Below, piece by piece: positions 16,162 to 25,726 of a stretch of DNA of 39,460 bases. The position numbers were made by a program, and so were the translations under genes. The notes under the pieces are model-generated. The model was not told the origin of the DNA and ran no database searches. It saw nothing but the letters and a program-made list of their open reading frames with translations. The DNA lies in assembly GCA_027021365.1 (NCBI GenBank), contig JALUUM010000029.1:1-39460 (forward strand), in the 5' to 3' direction. Within the stretch, counting starts at the first letter, position 1; each line of letters starts with the position of its first letter. Source of the stretch: Spirochaetales bacterium (GTDB lineage Bacteria; Spirochaetota; Spirochaetia; SZUA-6).

Positions 16162-17466
16162 ATGAAAAGGAAGATGTATCTGGTAATAATTGCTTCACTT
16201 ATTTTTCTTGCTACGTCATTTATAGCTTTTGCAGGTGGGCAGGCTGAAGGTGCGAAGCAGGAAAAGATTACGATGGCATTATGGACCCAACCAAATGTCA
16301 ACAGTGAAAGGTATTGGAAACCGATAGTTGATGAATGGAATGCTTCACATCCCAACATCCAGATTGACTGGAAGACGATACCGACTGGTGGTAGTTCAGA
16401 AGAGGTTATTTTAACTGCGCTGGCAACAGGAACTCAACCCGATATATGTACAAATATTTTTATCGGTTTTCTCGCCCAATTGGCAGAAAATGATGCCGTG
16501 GTACAGTTGGATAAAGAATTTCCGGATTACTGGGATGTTGCCGAGAAGGCAAAGATGAAAAACATAATAAAAAAAGGCTGGTCTATCAATGGGAAATATT
16601 ATGAAATGCCGATGTATGTAAATACAATGATGGACTGGTACAATAAAGGATTACTCAAAAAAGCAGGACTTGCCAAACCACCCAGAACCTACTCAGAATT
16701 CATGAATGCCGCAGCCAAGGTTGTAGTACCCGGAAAGATACTGGGTGCAAATATTAATTATAAGACATCCTGGTGGAGCAGGTGGTTCGACCTTGAAAGC
16801 AGTTACTACGCCGCTTCAGGAGGAAAACCATATATCGATGTAAAAACAGGAAGACTGCATTTCGATGACAAGTATGGTAGAGCTTATCTTAACTTCATTG
16901 CTGATCTGTTCAAGAAGAAATATGCAATGCCAGTGGATATCAAAGACGGAGTACTAAAGGGAACGGTGTTGATGAAGCATCCTCAGGGACCATGGAGCAT
17001 AAAGGGTGCCAATGAAAGATTCCCCAACAAGCCCTATGTTGTTGCGAAAACCCTGGTACCCGATTTTGTTCCTGCATCTCAGCCGGTCTACACTTTTGCC
17101 GATACCAAGGGTATGGTTATGTTTAGAAAATCTAAGTACAAGAAACAGGCTTGGGAGTTTATCAAGTGGTACTACGGTGATATCAACCATATTGCTAAAT
17201 GGCTGGAAGAGACAGGTCAGGCACCCTCTCGTGAAGATTTAATGACCAATCCGATTTTCCAGGAATTCTGGAAAAAGAATCCTGAAGTAAAAGCTTACGC
17301 TGAACAAATTCCATACTCACTGCCACCCGCACCAATAGCAAATACAGTGGAGGTTCACAATTTGATTAATTCCGAACTCTGGGAACCGATAATTTTCGGA
17401 AAGAAAACAGTGGACCAGGCTTTAAACGATTTAATACCTAAGGTTCAAGCATTGTGGAAAAAATAA
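16162..17466 (+). CDS. ABC sugar importer 1, solute-binding protein (family 1)
   Basis: A 434-residue extracytoplasmic sugar-binding protein (MalE/UgpB-like) that should capture an oligosaccharide for the permeases encoded next. A signal peptide covers residues 1-24 (basic MKRK, hydrophobic core, then AFA), and the mature protein begins GGQAEG. There is no cysteine at the cleavage site, so it is not an ordinary lipoprotein and is probably free in the periplasm. Internal features include NGKYYEMPMYVNTMMDWYNKGLL (about 141-163) and a C-terminal VDQALNDLIPKVQALWK helix. The ATG has an AAGGAGGT site. Location after a GH130 gene and before two permeases and two further GH130 genes points to manno-oligosaccharides as ligand. 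Confidence 0.92.
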   Translation: MKRKMYLVIIASLIFLATSFIAFAGGQAEGAKQEKITMALWTQPNVNSERYWKPIVDEWNASHPNIQIDWKTIPTGGSSEEVILTALATGTQPDICTNIFIGFLAQLAENDAVVQLDKEFPDYWDVAEKAKMKNIIKKGWSINGKYYEMPMYVNTMMDWYNKGLLKKAGLAKPPRTYSEFMNAAAKVVVPGKILGANINYKTSWWSRWFDLESSYYAASGGKPYIDVKTGRLHFDDKYGRAYLNFIADLFKKKYAMPVDIKDGVLKGTVLMKHPQGPWSIKGANERFPNKPYVVAKTLVPDFVPASQPVYTFADTKGMVMFRKSKYKKQAWEFIKWYYGDINHIAKWLEETGQAPSREDLMTNPIFQEFWKKNPEVKAYAEQIPYSLPPAPIANTVEVHNLINSELWEPIIFGKKTVDQALNDLIPKVQALWKK

Positions 17467-17480
17467 TATAATACAGGTTA

Positions 17481-17511
17481 TCCGACCTGCAATTCATAAT
17501 TGCAGGTCGGA
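17481..17511 (+). terminator. Intercistronic hairpin between binding protein 1 and permease
   Basis: TCCGACCTGCAAT (17481-17493) pairs perfectly with ATTGCAGGTCGGA (17499-17511) around a five-base loop; the following TTGTTTT is a weak U-tract. It probably causes partial termination or 3' protection, so that binding protein exceeds permease. Confidence 0.7.
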
Positions 17512-17558
17512 TTGTTTTGAAAATAAAAACAATAAACATATAAAAAAGGAGATAGAAG

Positions 17559-18440
17559 GTGTCGGGTATAACAAGCTCCAAAAAGTTAAAAAAAGAGAGT
17601 ACTGGTTGGATACTTATCTCACCCTATCTATTTCTTACAATTCTTTTCTGGCTTATTCCCGGTGTATGGTCACTAATTTTGACATTTGAAAAATGGAACA
17701 TGATGTCTCCTCCCAAATTTGTTGGTTTGAACAACTTTATAAATATCTTTTCAGATAGATTATTTCTAATTACGCTGAGAAATACATTTCAATTTATTAT
17801 TGTTTATATACCGGTTGCAATAGCATTCTCCCTGTTTATAGCCTGGGTTATATACAAATCAAAGTTTATGCCTACATTTTTCTTGATAGCCTTTCTGTTA
17901 CCATATGTAACCTCGGGTGTTGCATACTCCGTTATCTTTAACAGGTTATTTGCCTACGATGGGGTAGTAAACGTATTTTTAAGAAAATTCGGATTAGAGA
18001 TACCTTTTTTCACGGATCCTCATATAGCAATGACATCAATAGCCCTACTTGTAGTATGGAAGATAATGGGATATTACAGCCTAATTGTATATGCAGGTCT
18101 TCAGGCTATCCCAAATTCAATTTTTGAAGCAGCCAGGATCGACGGAGCCAGTGAGAGAAAGACTTTTTTCAGGATAACCCTTCCCCTATTAAATCCGGCC
18201 TTTACGACGATACTGGTTTTTGCAGCAATAATCAGTGTTAATATTTTCACAGAGCCCTATTTGATCACCGAGGGAGGACCATTCGATTCCACACGAACCT
18301 TTGTTTTCTGGACTTATAAAACTGCCTTTGAACTACTAAAAGCTGGCCAGGGAAGTGCACTTGCTTTAATAACAGCATCGATTTCTTTTGTACTGGTACT
18401 AATAATAAGGAAATTTATTGAGAAGGAGATCGAGTTTTAA
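17559..18440 (+). CDS. ABC sugar importer 1, permease (MalF/UgpA-like)
   Basis: A 293-residue inner-membrane subunit with six predicted membrane helices, the first from about residue 17. The EAA loop that contacts the ATPase reads EAARIDGASERKTFFRITLP (about 188-207). The start is a GTG with AAGGAG (17546-17551) upstream. The next permease begins one base after its stop codon. No ATP-binding subunit is encoded in the operon. Confidence 0.93.
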   Translation: MSGITSSKKLKKESTGWILISPYLFLTILFWLIPGVWSLILTFEKWNMMSPPKFVGLNNFINIFSDRLFLITLRNTFQFIIVYIPVAIAFSLFIAWVIYKSKFMPTFFLIAFLLPYVTSGVAYSVIFNRLFAYDGVVNVFLRKFGLEIPFFTDPHIAMTSIALLVVWKIMGYYSLIVYAGLQAIPNSIFEAARIDGASERKTFFRITLPLLNPAFTTILVFAAIISVNIFTEPYLITEGGPFDSTRTFVFWTYKTAFELLKAGQGSALALITASISFVLVLIIRKFIEKEIEF

Positions 18441-18441
18441 A

Positions 18442-19290
18442 ATGAAAACAACATCAAAAATTATAAACATGAAGATAATTCTAATTACAATACTTCTATT
18501 TCTTGTTGTAATATGGATTTATCCCTATCTTTGGGTTGCAATAGCATCTTTTAAGGATGCAACGGATATAACAGGAACGGGTTTATTACCCAAAAAACCC
18601 CTAACACTATCACATTACAAGTTTATTTTTGTTACTGCAAATGAAATAGGCCGAACACCCTTCTTACGCGCTCTGGTTAATTCACTATTCATATCGATAT
18701 CCGTTACCTTCCTGGTAATTGCTATTTCTTCACTCGCCGGGTATGCTCTGGCAAAACACGATTTCAGGGGTAAGAAATTCTTGAATAATTTTGTAATTTT
18801 CCAGATGTTGTTCCCCTCCATCCTCTTCCTGATACCAGTTTTTCTCGTAGTCAAAACTCTTAAGATGATTGATACATATCAAGGCATGATACTTCCATTC
18901 ATTGCAAGCCCTTGGGGAGTGTTTCTCTTTTATCAATTTTTTAAGGGAGTTCCCAATGATATCATTGAAAGTGTAAGAATTGATGGCGGTGGTGAACTGT
19001 TAATCATAACAAGAATTGTTATACCCCTTTCAAAATCAATAATAACAATTGTTGGGATGTTTACTTTTATGCAGAGATGGGATGAGTATCTCTGGTATAT
19101 AGTGCTTAATAAGAATAACAACTACATGCCTTTGACTACTGTTCTGGCAGGATATATGAAAACATACGGGGAGAAATTAGGTGAACAGATGGCAGGAGTT
19201 GTCATTCTGACCTTCCCCATTATTGTTCTCTTTCTTATTTTCAGGAAATCGTTTACGCAGGGCATAACAATGACCGGTTTGAAAGGATAG
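18442..19290 (+). CDS. ABC sugar importer 1, permease (MalG/UgpE-like)
   Basis: A 282-residue second membrane subunit. Its first helix is IILITILLFLVVIWIYPYLW and the EAA-type loop reads ESVRIDGGGELLIITRIVIP. An in-frame TTG at 18418 lies inside the preceding gene; the ATG at 18442, one base after that gene's stop and 13 bases after AAGGAG (18423-18428), is the more likely start. With the previous gene it forms the heterodimeric channel of importer 1. Confidence 0.92.
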   Translation: MKTTSKIINMKIILITILLFLVVIWIYPYLWVAIASFKDATDITGTGLLPKKPLTLSHYKFIFVTANEIGRTPFLRALVNSLFISISVTFLVIAISSLAGYALAKHDFRGKKFLNNFVIFQMLFPSILFLIPVFLVVKTLKMIDTYQGMILPFIASPWGVFLFYQFFKGVPNDIIESVRIDGGGELLIITRIVIPLSKSIITIVGMFTFMQRWDEYLWYIVLNKNNNYMPLTTVLAGYMKTYGEKLGEQMAGVVILTFPIIVLFLIFRKSFTQGITMTGLKG

Positions 19291-19294
19291 AAAT

Positions 19295-20188
19295 GTGATT
19301 AAACTTAAGCGAATTCTTAATACTCCAATAATGATACCTAGGAAACATCTTAAATGGGAAGCCGGTGCTGTTTTCAACTGTGCAGTCATTTATGATAATG
19401 GTCTTTTTCATATGTTGTACAGGGCTACTGACATCGCTTCTAACGGGAGTGAAGGTGATTTTATAAGCAGGATAGGTTATGCGGTAAGTATAGACGGTTT
19501 ACACTTTAACAGGTTGGAAGAACCTGTTTTATCCAATAACACTGAACAGGAAAAACGAGGATGCGAGGATCCCAGAATCGTAAAAATCAATGGGATCTAC
19601 TATATGATGTATACAGGCTTTGGCGGAAGATTTCCCGGAGATTACAGAATATGCCTTGCAACATCACACAATGTAATTGATTGGAAGCGACACGGGGTTG
19701 TACTGGATGAAAAAAACAAGGATGCGTCACTGTTCCCTGAATTGATTAACGGTAAATATGTAATGCTTCATAGGAGAGAACCTGATATATGGATTGCTTA
19801 TTCCGATGATCTTAAGAACTGGTATGGCCATACACCTATTATGAAACCTATTCCTGAATCTGATTGGGAATGCAACAAGATTGGTATTGCAGGTCCGCCT
19901 ATAAAAATGGATGATAGCTGGTTGTTAATTTATCATGGTACCAATAAAAAGAACAGATATAGTCTCGGTATAGCCATCCTTGATGGCAAAGATCCGTCAA
20001 AGGTAATTGCCAGACAGAGAGAACCAATTTTAGAACCCACTCTGGATTGGGAGGTGAAAGGCTTTGTTCCTAATGTTGTATTTTCATGCGGACAGGTTGA
20101 ATTTAAGGATAGAATTATTGTCTATTATGCTGGTGCTGATACTGTGATAGGGGCAGCCGAAGTGGAAAAAAAGGATATAGTATTTTGA
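19295..20188 (+). CDS. GH130 beta-mannoside phosphorylase-family enzyme (copy 2)
   Basis: A 297-residue cytoplasmic GH130 protein, shorter than the other two copies. The expected general acid is D92 in CEDPRI; the blocks EAGAVFNC, KDASLFPELINGKYVMLHRREPDIWIAYS (split by the family's usual turns), KIGIAGPPIKMDDSWLLIYHG and PNVVFSCG are all present. It uses a GTG start at 19295 with AAGGA (19283-19287) upstream; the overlapping ATG at 19293 runs straight into TGA and cannot be the start. The gap to the permease gene is four bases. Family members act on beta-1,2 or beta-1,4 mannosides; which applies here cannot be told. Confidence 0.9.
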   Translation: MIKLKRILNTPIMIPRKHLKWEAGAVFNCAVIYDNGLFHMLYRATDIASNGSEGDFISRIGYAVSIDGLHFNRLEEPVLSNNTEQEKRGCEDPRIVKINGIYYMMYTGFGGRFPGDYRICLATSHNVIDWKRHGVVLDEKNKDASLFPELINGKYVMLHRREPDIWIAYSDDLKNWYGHTPIMKPIPESDWECNKIGIAGPPIKMDDSWLLIYHGTNKKNRYSLGIAILDGKDPSKVIARQREPILEPTLDWEVKGFVPNVVFSCGQVEFKDRIIVYYAGADTVIGAAEVEKKDIVF

Positions 20189-20228
20189 CAATCAGAATAC
20201 CTTTTAAAAATACAGTTCCTAAAATAAA

Positions 20229-21212
20229 ATGGAAATAATACGATACGAGAACAATCCGATAATAGAGCCCAGAGGTGACGATTGGGAAGCCTGTGCTACT
20301 TTTAACCCGGCAGCAATTTATGACAACGGAAAGATTCACATACTGTACAGGGCCGTTGGGGATTATTTGCGGTATTCCTCCAAATTAGGCTATGCCATAT
20401 TCGATGAAGATTTAAAATTAATAGAGAGGTATGAGCAACCCGTATTCACTCCCGAGATAGATTTGTGGGAATTTTCCATAGAAGATCCGAGATTAAGCTT
20501 TATAGGGGATAGAATATTCCTTACATATGTCGTTACGCCAACTCCCTTTTGTCCGGGTCCCGTTAGAATAAGGCTTGGAATTCCAAAACCCAAACAAGCA
20601 TATGCATGTACTGCATATGCATATGGCGACAGTATTCTTAAATTAGAACGAAGAGGTGTGATAACCCCTTTTGGAACCGGTGATCGGGATACAATGTTCT
20701 TTCCTGAAAAGATACGTAATAAATTTGCAGTTCTGCACAGACCTGCAAACTGGATTGGAGCAGAATACAAGACTAAATCTCCCGGCATATGGTTCGCATT
20801 TTTCAATGATTCCTATAGGTATTTGTATGACCATAGGCTCATAATGTCCCCGAAAGAGGATTGGGAATTAAAAAAGATCGGGGCGGGATCACCCCCTGTT
20901 TTAACAGAATACGGTTGGCTTCTTCTTTATCATGGTGTCGATAATAACAGCATTTACAGAGTAGGCGCCGCACTATTGGACAAAGAGTATCCATGGAAGG
21001 TACTGGCTCGTACTCCCGAACCGCTAATGGAACCGGAAGAAGATTATGAATTACATGGGGATGTCCCAAATGTCGTCTTTCCTGAAGGCAGCTTTATTAT
21101 CGGAGACAAATTGATTGTTATATACGGGGCAGCAGACAAGGTAGTTTGTGCGGCAAGCATCAAAACCAACTCTCTGATTGATTATTTACTCTCTATAAAC
21201 CAGAAGGACTAG
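20229..21212 (+). CDS. GH130 beta-mannoside phosphorylase-family enzyme (copy 3)
   Basis: A 327-residue GH130 protein. General acid D86 in IEDPRLS; other blocks are EACATFNP, DTMFFPEKI, AVLHRP, KIGAGSPPVLTEYGWLLLYHG and PNVVFPEGSFIIGDKL. Unlike copies 1 and 2 it has an inserted segment around residues 98-125 (PTPFCPGPVRIRLGIPKP) and another after LHR, next to the active-site face, which suggests a different acceptor sugar. The end of the protein resembles copy 1. No clear ribosome binding site precedes the ATG. The gene's end overlaps the convergent regulator gene by 20 bases. Confidence 0.9.
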   Translation: MEIIRYENNPIIEPRGDDWEACATFNPAAIYDNGKIHILYRAVGDYLRYSSKLGYAIFDEDLKLIERYEQPVFTPEIDLWEFSIEDPRLSFIGDRIFLTYVVTPTPFCPGPVRIRLGIPKPKQAYACTAYAYGDSILKLERRGVITPFGTGDRDTMFFPEKIRNKFAVLHRPANWIGAEYKTKSPGIWFAFFNDSYRYLYDHRLIMSPKEDWELKKIGAGSPPVLTEYGWLLLYHGVDNNSIYRVGAALLDKEYPWKVLARTPEPLMEPEEDYELHGDVPNVVFPEGSFIIGDKLIVIYGAADKVVCAASIKTNSLIDYLLSINQKD

Positions 21213-22335
21213 CCGTAGATTCTCTTACCCTTAATTGAGTAGGTATCAATTCTTTCCTTGGTGGTCCTGAGTATCCCCTAATACGTTCGATTAGCAATTC
21301 AGCCGATCTCTTACCGATATAGAAAGTGTTTTGTGAAACCGTCGTAAGGGGCGTTTCAAAATAAGAAGCAATATCAATATCATCAAATCCAACGATTGAA
21401 AGCTCCTCCGGCACTTTAATACCTGATAATTTAGCTGCTCTCAACGCCTGAAGTGCCACTATGTCATTCATGGCAAAAATTGCGGTTGGCCTGTCTCCCC
21501 TATTCAAATGTTCTGATATTTCCTCTATCTCCTGTTGAATATAACTATTCTCAATCTTAAGTATAACACGTGAGGCAATTTCCTTGTCTATTTTCCCGAT
21601 CAACCATGGATCACTGGGAACAATTCCTTTTTCGTCCATAGCTTTTCGATATCCCCTGACACGTTCAGCTATGGGCAACAATTCCAATAGGGGTCGTGTC
21701 AAAAATACAATCTTTCTGTGACCAATATCAATTAAATATTTTGTCGCTTCATATGCTCCGGTATAATTATCACTTAATACATAATCCTTGTTGAGACCTT
21801 TTAATGTTCTATCCATCAAAACGATTGGTATAGAGTTTTGCTTTGCTATTTGATACAATCTACGTGCTTGATCAGACTTCCAGGCAGGCCAGATGAGTAT
21901 CCCTTTCACTCCATCTTGCAGGAGCTGATCCAGTAACCTGTTTTCCTCTTCAACATCACCATTTGAATTACAAAACAGAATTCTATATCCTTGAGATCTC
22001 GTTACACTTTCCGCTCCGCTTAACAAATGTCTCTGAAAATCACTAAAAAAATCAAATGTAATGTATCCTATGAAATTCCTCTGTTGATTATTAGGAGAAA
22101 AAGCCTTGGCAAAGCTTCCCTTACCGGGAACACGCTCAATCAGTCCCTCTGCCTCGGCATTGCTTAAAGCCTGTCTGATAGTACTTCTGCTTATTTTTAG
22201 ATGACGCTGTAATTCCGATTCGGAAGGTAGTCTGCTACCAGGGCCTATTTCACCGGAAATAATCAGGTGACGAATCTGATTCAATAACTGAGCATGAAGA
22301 GGTATTGTACTGTCATGGTCTATCGTGATGTCCAC
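21193..22335 (-). CDS. GntR/LacI-hybrid regulator (AraR-like)
   Basis: A 380-residue regulator with a GntR winged helix (about 8-78: PLHAQLLNQIRHLI, LPSESELQRHLKISRSTIRQAL, GLIERVPGKGSF) joined to a LacI-type sugar sensor (about 90-375, with GFDDIDIASYFETPLTTV). This fusion is known from AraR, which binds TGTACGTACA-like sites. It starts at a GTG without a strong ribosome site. It follows the second GH38 gene on the same strand and has its own predicted promoter and operator, so it probably represses itself. A mannose-type sugar is the likely effector, by context. Confidence 0.9.
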   Translation of the reverse strand: MDITIDHDSTIPLHAQLLNQIRHLIISGEIGPGSRLPSESELQRHLKISRSTIRQALSNAEAEGLIERVPGKGSFAKAFSPNNQQRNFIGYITFDFFSDFQRHLLSGAESVTRSQGYRILFCNSNGDVEEENRLLDQLLQDGVKGILIWPAWKSDQARRLYQIAKQNSIPIVLMDRTLKGLNKDYVLSDNYTGAYEATKYLIDIGHRKIVFLTRPLLELLPIAERVRGYRKAMDEKGIVPSDPWLIGKIDKEIASRVILKIENSYIQQEIEEISEHLNRGDRPTAIFAMNDIVALQALRAAKLSGIKVPEELSIVGFDDIDIASYFETPLTTVSQNTFYIGKRSAELLIERIRGYSGPPRKELIPTQLRVRESTASPSGL

Positions 22336-22369
22336 TATATCGCTCTATTTTAATTAGTCAATAGGATAT

Positions 22370-22395
22370 TATTGTATATACATGTTATAACAATA
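22370..22395 (-). promoter_or_regulatory. Operator of the GntR/LacI-hybrid regulator gene
   Basis: A 26-base interrupted palindrome with outer arms TATTGT and ACAATA and a central ACATGT. It contains the perfect ten-base palindrome TGTATATACA (22373-22382). Fifteen bases, TAACATGTATATACA on the minus strand (22373-22387), recur with one change at 25741-25755. It lies just downstream of the predicted promoter, suited to autorepression. Confidence 0.6.
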
Positions 22396-22412
22396 CCGAA
22401 CCTATCTGTAAA

Positions 22413-22441
22413 CGTATATCAAAAAACATATGTAATGTCAA
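22413..22441 (-). promoter_or_regulatory. Predicted promoter of the hybrid regulator gene
   Basis: Minus strand: TTGACA (22436-22441), 17 bases, TATACG (22413-22418). It begins directly after the stop of the GH38 gene. Confidence 0.5.
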
Positions 22442-22446
22442 CTTGG

Positions 22447-25400
22447 TTAAATCTTAAACATTACCTTAATTGTCTTTATTTCGTAGGGTGTGAAATATAA
22501 TTCTAAAGTATTTTCTCTAAATAATTTCAGATCTTTTATTTTGTTTTCCATGAGGTCACACTCCTCTGCCATGTCGATGTCTAAGCCGAATTGAATATTA
22601 ACAAACCCTCTCTTGTTATGATTTTCATACAATCTCACCAATATTGAATCATCATCCTCTGATTTCTTAACTGTTTCAACAATGATATTTGATTTATCAA
22701 GAGAAATCATAGAAAAAACATCCGGTAATCCCTTCATCTTCGAATACTTATTGGAGTCTTCACTCCGGGTGATTAAGAAACAATTCATCGGGTAATTTAA
22801 ATTATAGGCCATTTGTACCGTCCCTCCCTCCCGCCAAGAACCTGTATGCGGATACAGGGAATAGGTAAAGACATGTTTTCCCAAATCTGCTTCAGGGTTG
22901 GGTTCCACACCTGATTTGATAAGAGTGAGTCTCAATGTACTATCCTTGATATCGTACCCATACTTACAATCATTTAATAGACTCACACCATAATCATTTT
23001 CAGAAAGGTCCGCCCACTTATGGGCACAAACTTCAAATTTTGCCCTGTCCCATGATGTATTCCAATGAGTTGGACGTTCTATATTACCAAATTGTATATC
23101 ATATGTGGCTTTCGTAGAATTAATATTTACGGGAAAAGACACTTTTAAAAGAAGCTGTTTTTCTCTCCATTCAATAGTATTTTCAAAATCAACTCTGGGA
23201 ATATCATTATATATACAGATTTTTTGCTTGATAGTAGAATCGAGGAATTTCTTTTCTACTGAAATAGCCCCGCGAATAGGCCCGGTTTCTACAATTTCTA
23301 TATTGCTGGCAGTATCAACTTCCCACATCTTGTAAATATAGTATGGATCGATATCCCATGAATCCCAATTCTGGGGCTTATCTTCGAAAACCTGCAATAC
23401 ATTGCCACGTCCTCCCTTAACGATGATTTCTCTTTCTGCTACTTTGTCGAAAAGAGAAATAATTTCAGCTTTTTCATTAAACGAGATTTTAAAATACCGG
23501 TTCTCCATATACGTTTTTTCAATAATCAATCCGACACGGTTGTTCTTCTCTATCTTTCTGTTAAGATGATATTTGTTGCCATTATGAGTTTTTTTAACTC
23601 TAAAAGATTTAAAACCCTTGGAAGGTACATCGCTTGCAAGAAATATTATTTCCTCCAAGCCATTTCTGCCTATTGTCTTCTGATGAGGAACCTCAATTTC
23701 TCCATCTGCTATTACAATATCAGAAAAACCTGGCATTATTGAAGAGTCGACTCTTACGATGTCTTTCCTGTTGAATGAAGTATTGTTGAATACAACAAGG
23801 GTTGGTCCGTCTACATTTAATTTTGAAGCCAAAAAATTATAAATCGAAGAAAGTATCTTTTCACATCTCGAAAAAATATGAGCATAATCCCGCCACGAAT
23901 CTTCGTATACTTCTTTAATGGACGAACCAGGCAAAATGTCATGGAATTGATTCAATAACACTTTTTCCCACAGGTCTCTTAACTCTTGAGCCGGGTATTC
24001 ATAACCCAAAACACTCGTCAAAGCAGCTGTAAACTCAACCTGGCTCAGCATTACTTCCGCTTTTCTATTGAAACGTTTATTCTTTGCCATTGAGGTGTAA
24101 GTGCCTCTATGAAGTTCCAAATACAATTCACCAACCCATCTTGGAACTGAATCTCTATCGCTATACAGTCTCTTTTCCAGTCTTTTAAAAAAATCTCCGG
24201 CTTTCTCCATTTTTATTTGAGGACAGCCCGGTATACCACGACTCATTCTTTTCGCATTTTCAAGCATTTCTCTCGTGGGCCCACCACCACCATCACCATA
24301 TCCATAGCAAATCAAGACTTCTTGATTCAAATCTTTTTGCTGATAGCGTTTCCAGGCTCCCAAAACCTCTGATGGAGTTAATGTTGAATTATATACCGTT
24401 TGAAATGATTTTGTATTATAATCGGAAGTGGTAATAAAATGCGTAAGAACTTCTGAGCCATCTATTCCCCGCCAGAGAAAAGTATCATACGGAAATTTGT
24501 TAAATTGATTCCAACTGATCTTTGTTGTCATGAAATATCTTATTCCGCTCTTCTTAATGATCTGGGGTAATGAAGCACTAAAACCAAATGCATCGGGGAG
24601 CCATAGTATCTTACTGTCAATTCCGAATTCATCTTTAAAAAATCTCTTTCCGAAAAGGATCTGACGTATCAACGATTCACCGGAAGGAAGATTGATATCT
24701 GACTCAAGCCACATCGCACCTTCTGCTTCCCAGCGGTTCTCTCTAATACGTTCTTTTATTTTTGCATAGATGGAAGGATATTCTTCCTTAATGAACTTGT
24801 ATAATACAGGCTGACTGTACATGAAAATAAAATCTTCATACTCATTCATAAGTTTAAGAGCCGTGGAAAAACTGCGAACTGCCTTTTCCTTTGTCTGTCT
24901 GATCCGCCATAACCATGCAACATCAATATGAGTATGTCCGACACAGGATACTTTTATCCCCTGATCAGAACAGTATTTGTTGTAAAATTCTTCTTCGATA
25001 TAATTTATTGCCCCCTTAACAGAAAGGCTAAACATCTCTGAGTACGGTTTACGCAGATCTAGAATATCTACGGTCCTGTTTAGATGTTTCAGAATCATCA
25101 ATCTTCTTATATCATCTTCAGGAAGGATATTTGCCACTTCAAGAGGTATTTTCAAATCGTAATAGAGTCTTTCAGTATCGTAATTAAAGAGACCGATTTC
25201 GCATATGAAATTCACCTGTCTGACCTTAGGCCCCGAGTAACCCCAAAAAAGAAACTCATAAGCCCCTCCCGCCTCTGCACGATCTGTGATAATAGCAAGA
25301 TTGTGATTTGTATCAAAAGCCTGAGAAATGTTTCCATTGATAAAGAATAAGAACTGTGGATTTGTTGCATCCCATTCACCTTCAAGACCTGTTCGTATTC

Positions 25401-25650
25401 TCAAGGCAATTGTTTTACCATTCCATTCATCCGGGACTGTGTATTTCACATAGAACCATGTATGGGAATCAAATTCGCCCCAACGCGCATCCGGTTTGAA
25501 ATTATTCCACTTGTCGTAATCATCATGTAATATCTTTTCAGGCCTGTCTTCTGTTACTTTAAACCTTATGTCATCAATCATCCGTATGTTTACAAAAATC
25601 AGGTCATGTAGTGTTTTGACAGTTCGTTCAATTTTTGCTTGCTTAAACAT
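22447..25650 (-). CDS. GH38 alpha-mannosidase, Ams1/MAN2C1-like
   Basis: A 1067-residue alpha-mannosidase of the cytosolic/vacuolar branch of GH38, different from the copy at 10679. An N-terminal beta-rich domain (about 55-155, WFYVKYTVPDEWNGKTIALRIR) precedes the catalytic part with HTHID (239-243), nucleophile D353 in LPDAFGFS and HDILPG (570-575); long beta domains follow. The family removes alpha-1,2, -1,3 or -1,6 mannose from free oligosaccharides. There is no signal peptide, so it acts on imported sugars. GGAGA nine bases before the ATG supports the start. It is divergent from the second importer, sharing the control region 25651-25845, and precedes the hybrid regulator gene. Confidence 0.93.
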   Translation of the reverse strand: MFKQAKIERTVKTLHDLIFVNIRMIDDIRFKVTEDRPEKILHDDYDKWNNFKPDARWGEFDSHTWFYVKYTVPDEWNGKTIALRIRTGLEGEWDATNPQFLFFINGNISQAFDTNHNLAIITDRAEAGGAYEFLFWGYSGPKVRQVNFICEIGLFNYDTERLYYDLKIPLEVANILPEDDIRRLMILKHLNRTVDILDLRKPYSEMFSLSVKGAINYIEEEFYNKYCSDQGIKVSCVGHTHIDVAWLWRIRQTKEKAVRSFSTALKLMNEYEDFIFMYSQPVLYKFIKEEYPSIYAKIKERIRENRWEAEGAMWLESDINLPSGESLIRQILFGKRFFKDEFGIDSKILWLPDAFGFSASLPQIIKKSGIRYFMTTKISWNQFNKFPYDTFLWRGIDGSEVLTHFITTSDYNTKSFQTVYNSTLTPSEVLGAWKRYQQKDLNQEVLICYGYGDGGGGPTREMLENAKRMSRGIPGCPQIKMEKAGDFFKRLEKRLYSDRDSVPRWVGELYLELHRGTYTSMAKNKRFNRKAEVMLSQVEFTAALTSVLGYEYPAQELRDLWEKVLLNQFHDILPGSSIKEVYEDSWRDYAHIFSRCEKILSSIYNFLASKLNVDGPTLVVFNNTSFNRKDIVRVDSSIMPGFSDIVIADGEIEVPHQKTIGRNGLEEIIFLASDVPSKGFKSFRVKKTHNGNKYHLNRKIEKNNRVGLIIEKTYMENRYFKISFNEKAEIISLFDKVAEREIIVKGGRGNVLQVFEDKPQNWDSWDIDPYYIYKMWEVDTASNIEIVETGPIRGAISVEKKFLDSTIKQKICIYNDIPRVDFENTIEWREKQLLLKVSFPVNINSTKATYDIQFGNIERPTHWNTSWDRAKFEVCAHKWADLSENDYGVSLLNDCKYGYDIKDSTLRLTLIKSGVEPNPEADLGKHVFTYSLYPHTGSWREGGTVQMAYNLNYPMNCFLITRSEDSNKYSKMKGLPDVFSMISLDKSNIIVETVKKSEDDDSILVRLYENHNKRGFVNIQFGLDIDMAEECDLMENKIKDLKLFRENTLELYFTPYEIKTIKVMFKI

Positions 25651-25697
25651 TTATTTCATTCTCCAATCAAAATTAGAAAAATAATATTTTATCACTA

Positions 25698-25726
25698 TTG
25701 ACAGTAATCCGCTACCATGCTAATCT
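25698..25726 (+). promoter_or_regulatory. Promoter of importer 2
   Basis: TTGACA (25698-25703), 17 bases, TAATCT (25721-25726). Operator-like sequences at 25741-25755 and 25778-25789 follow downstream. Confidence 0.55.

Noticed and set aside
20390..20806. 138-residue minus-strand ORF opposite GH130 copy 3
   Set aside because: Shadow of a recognised gene; no ribosome site or motif.
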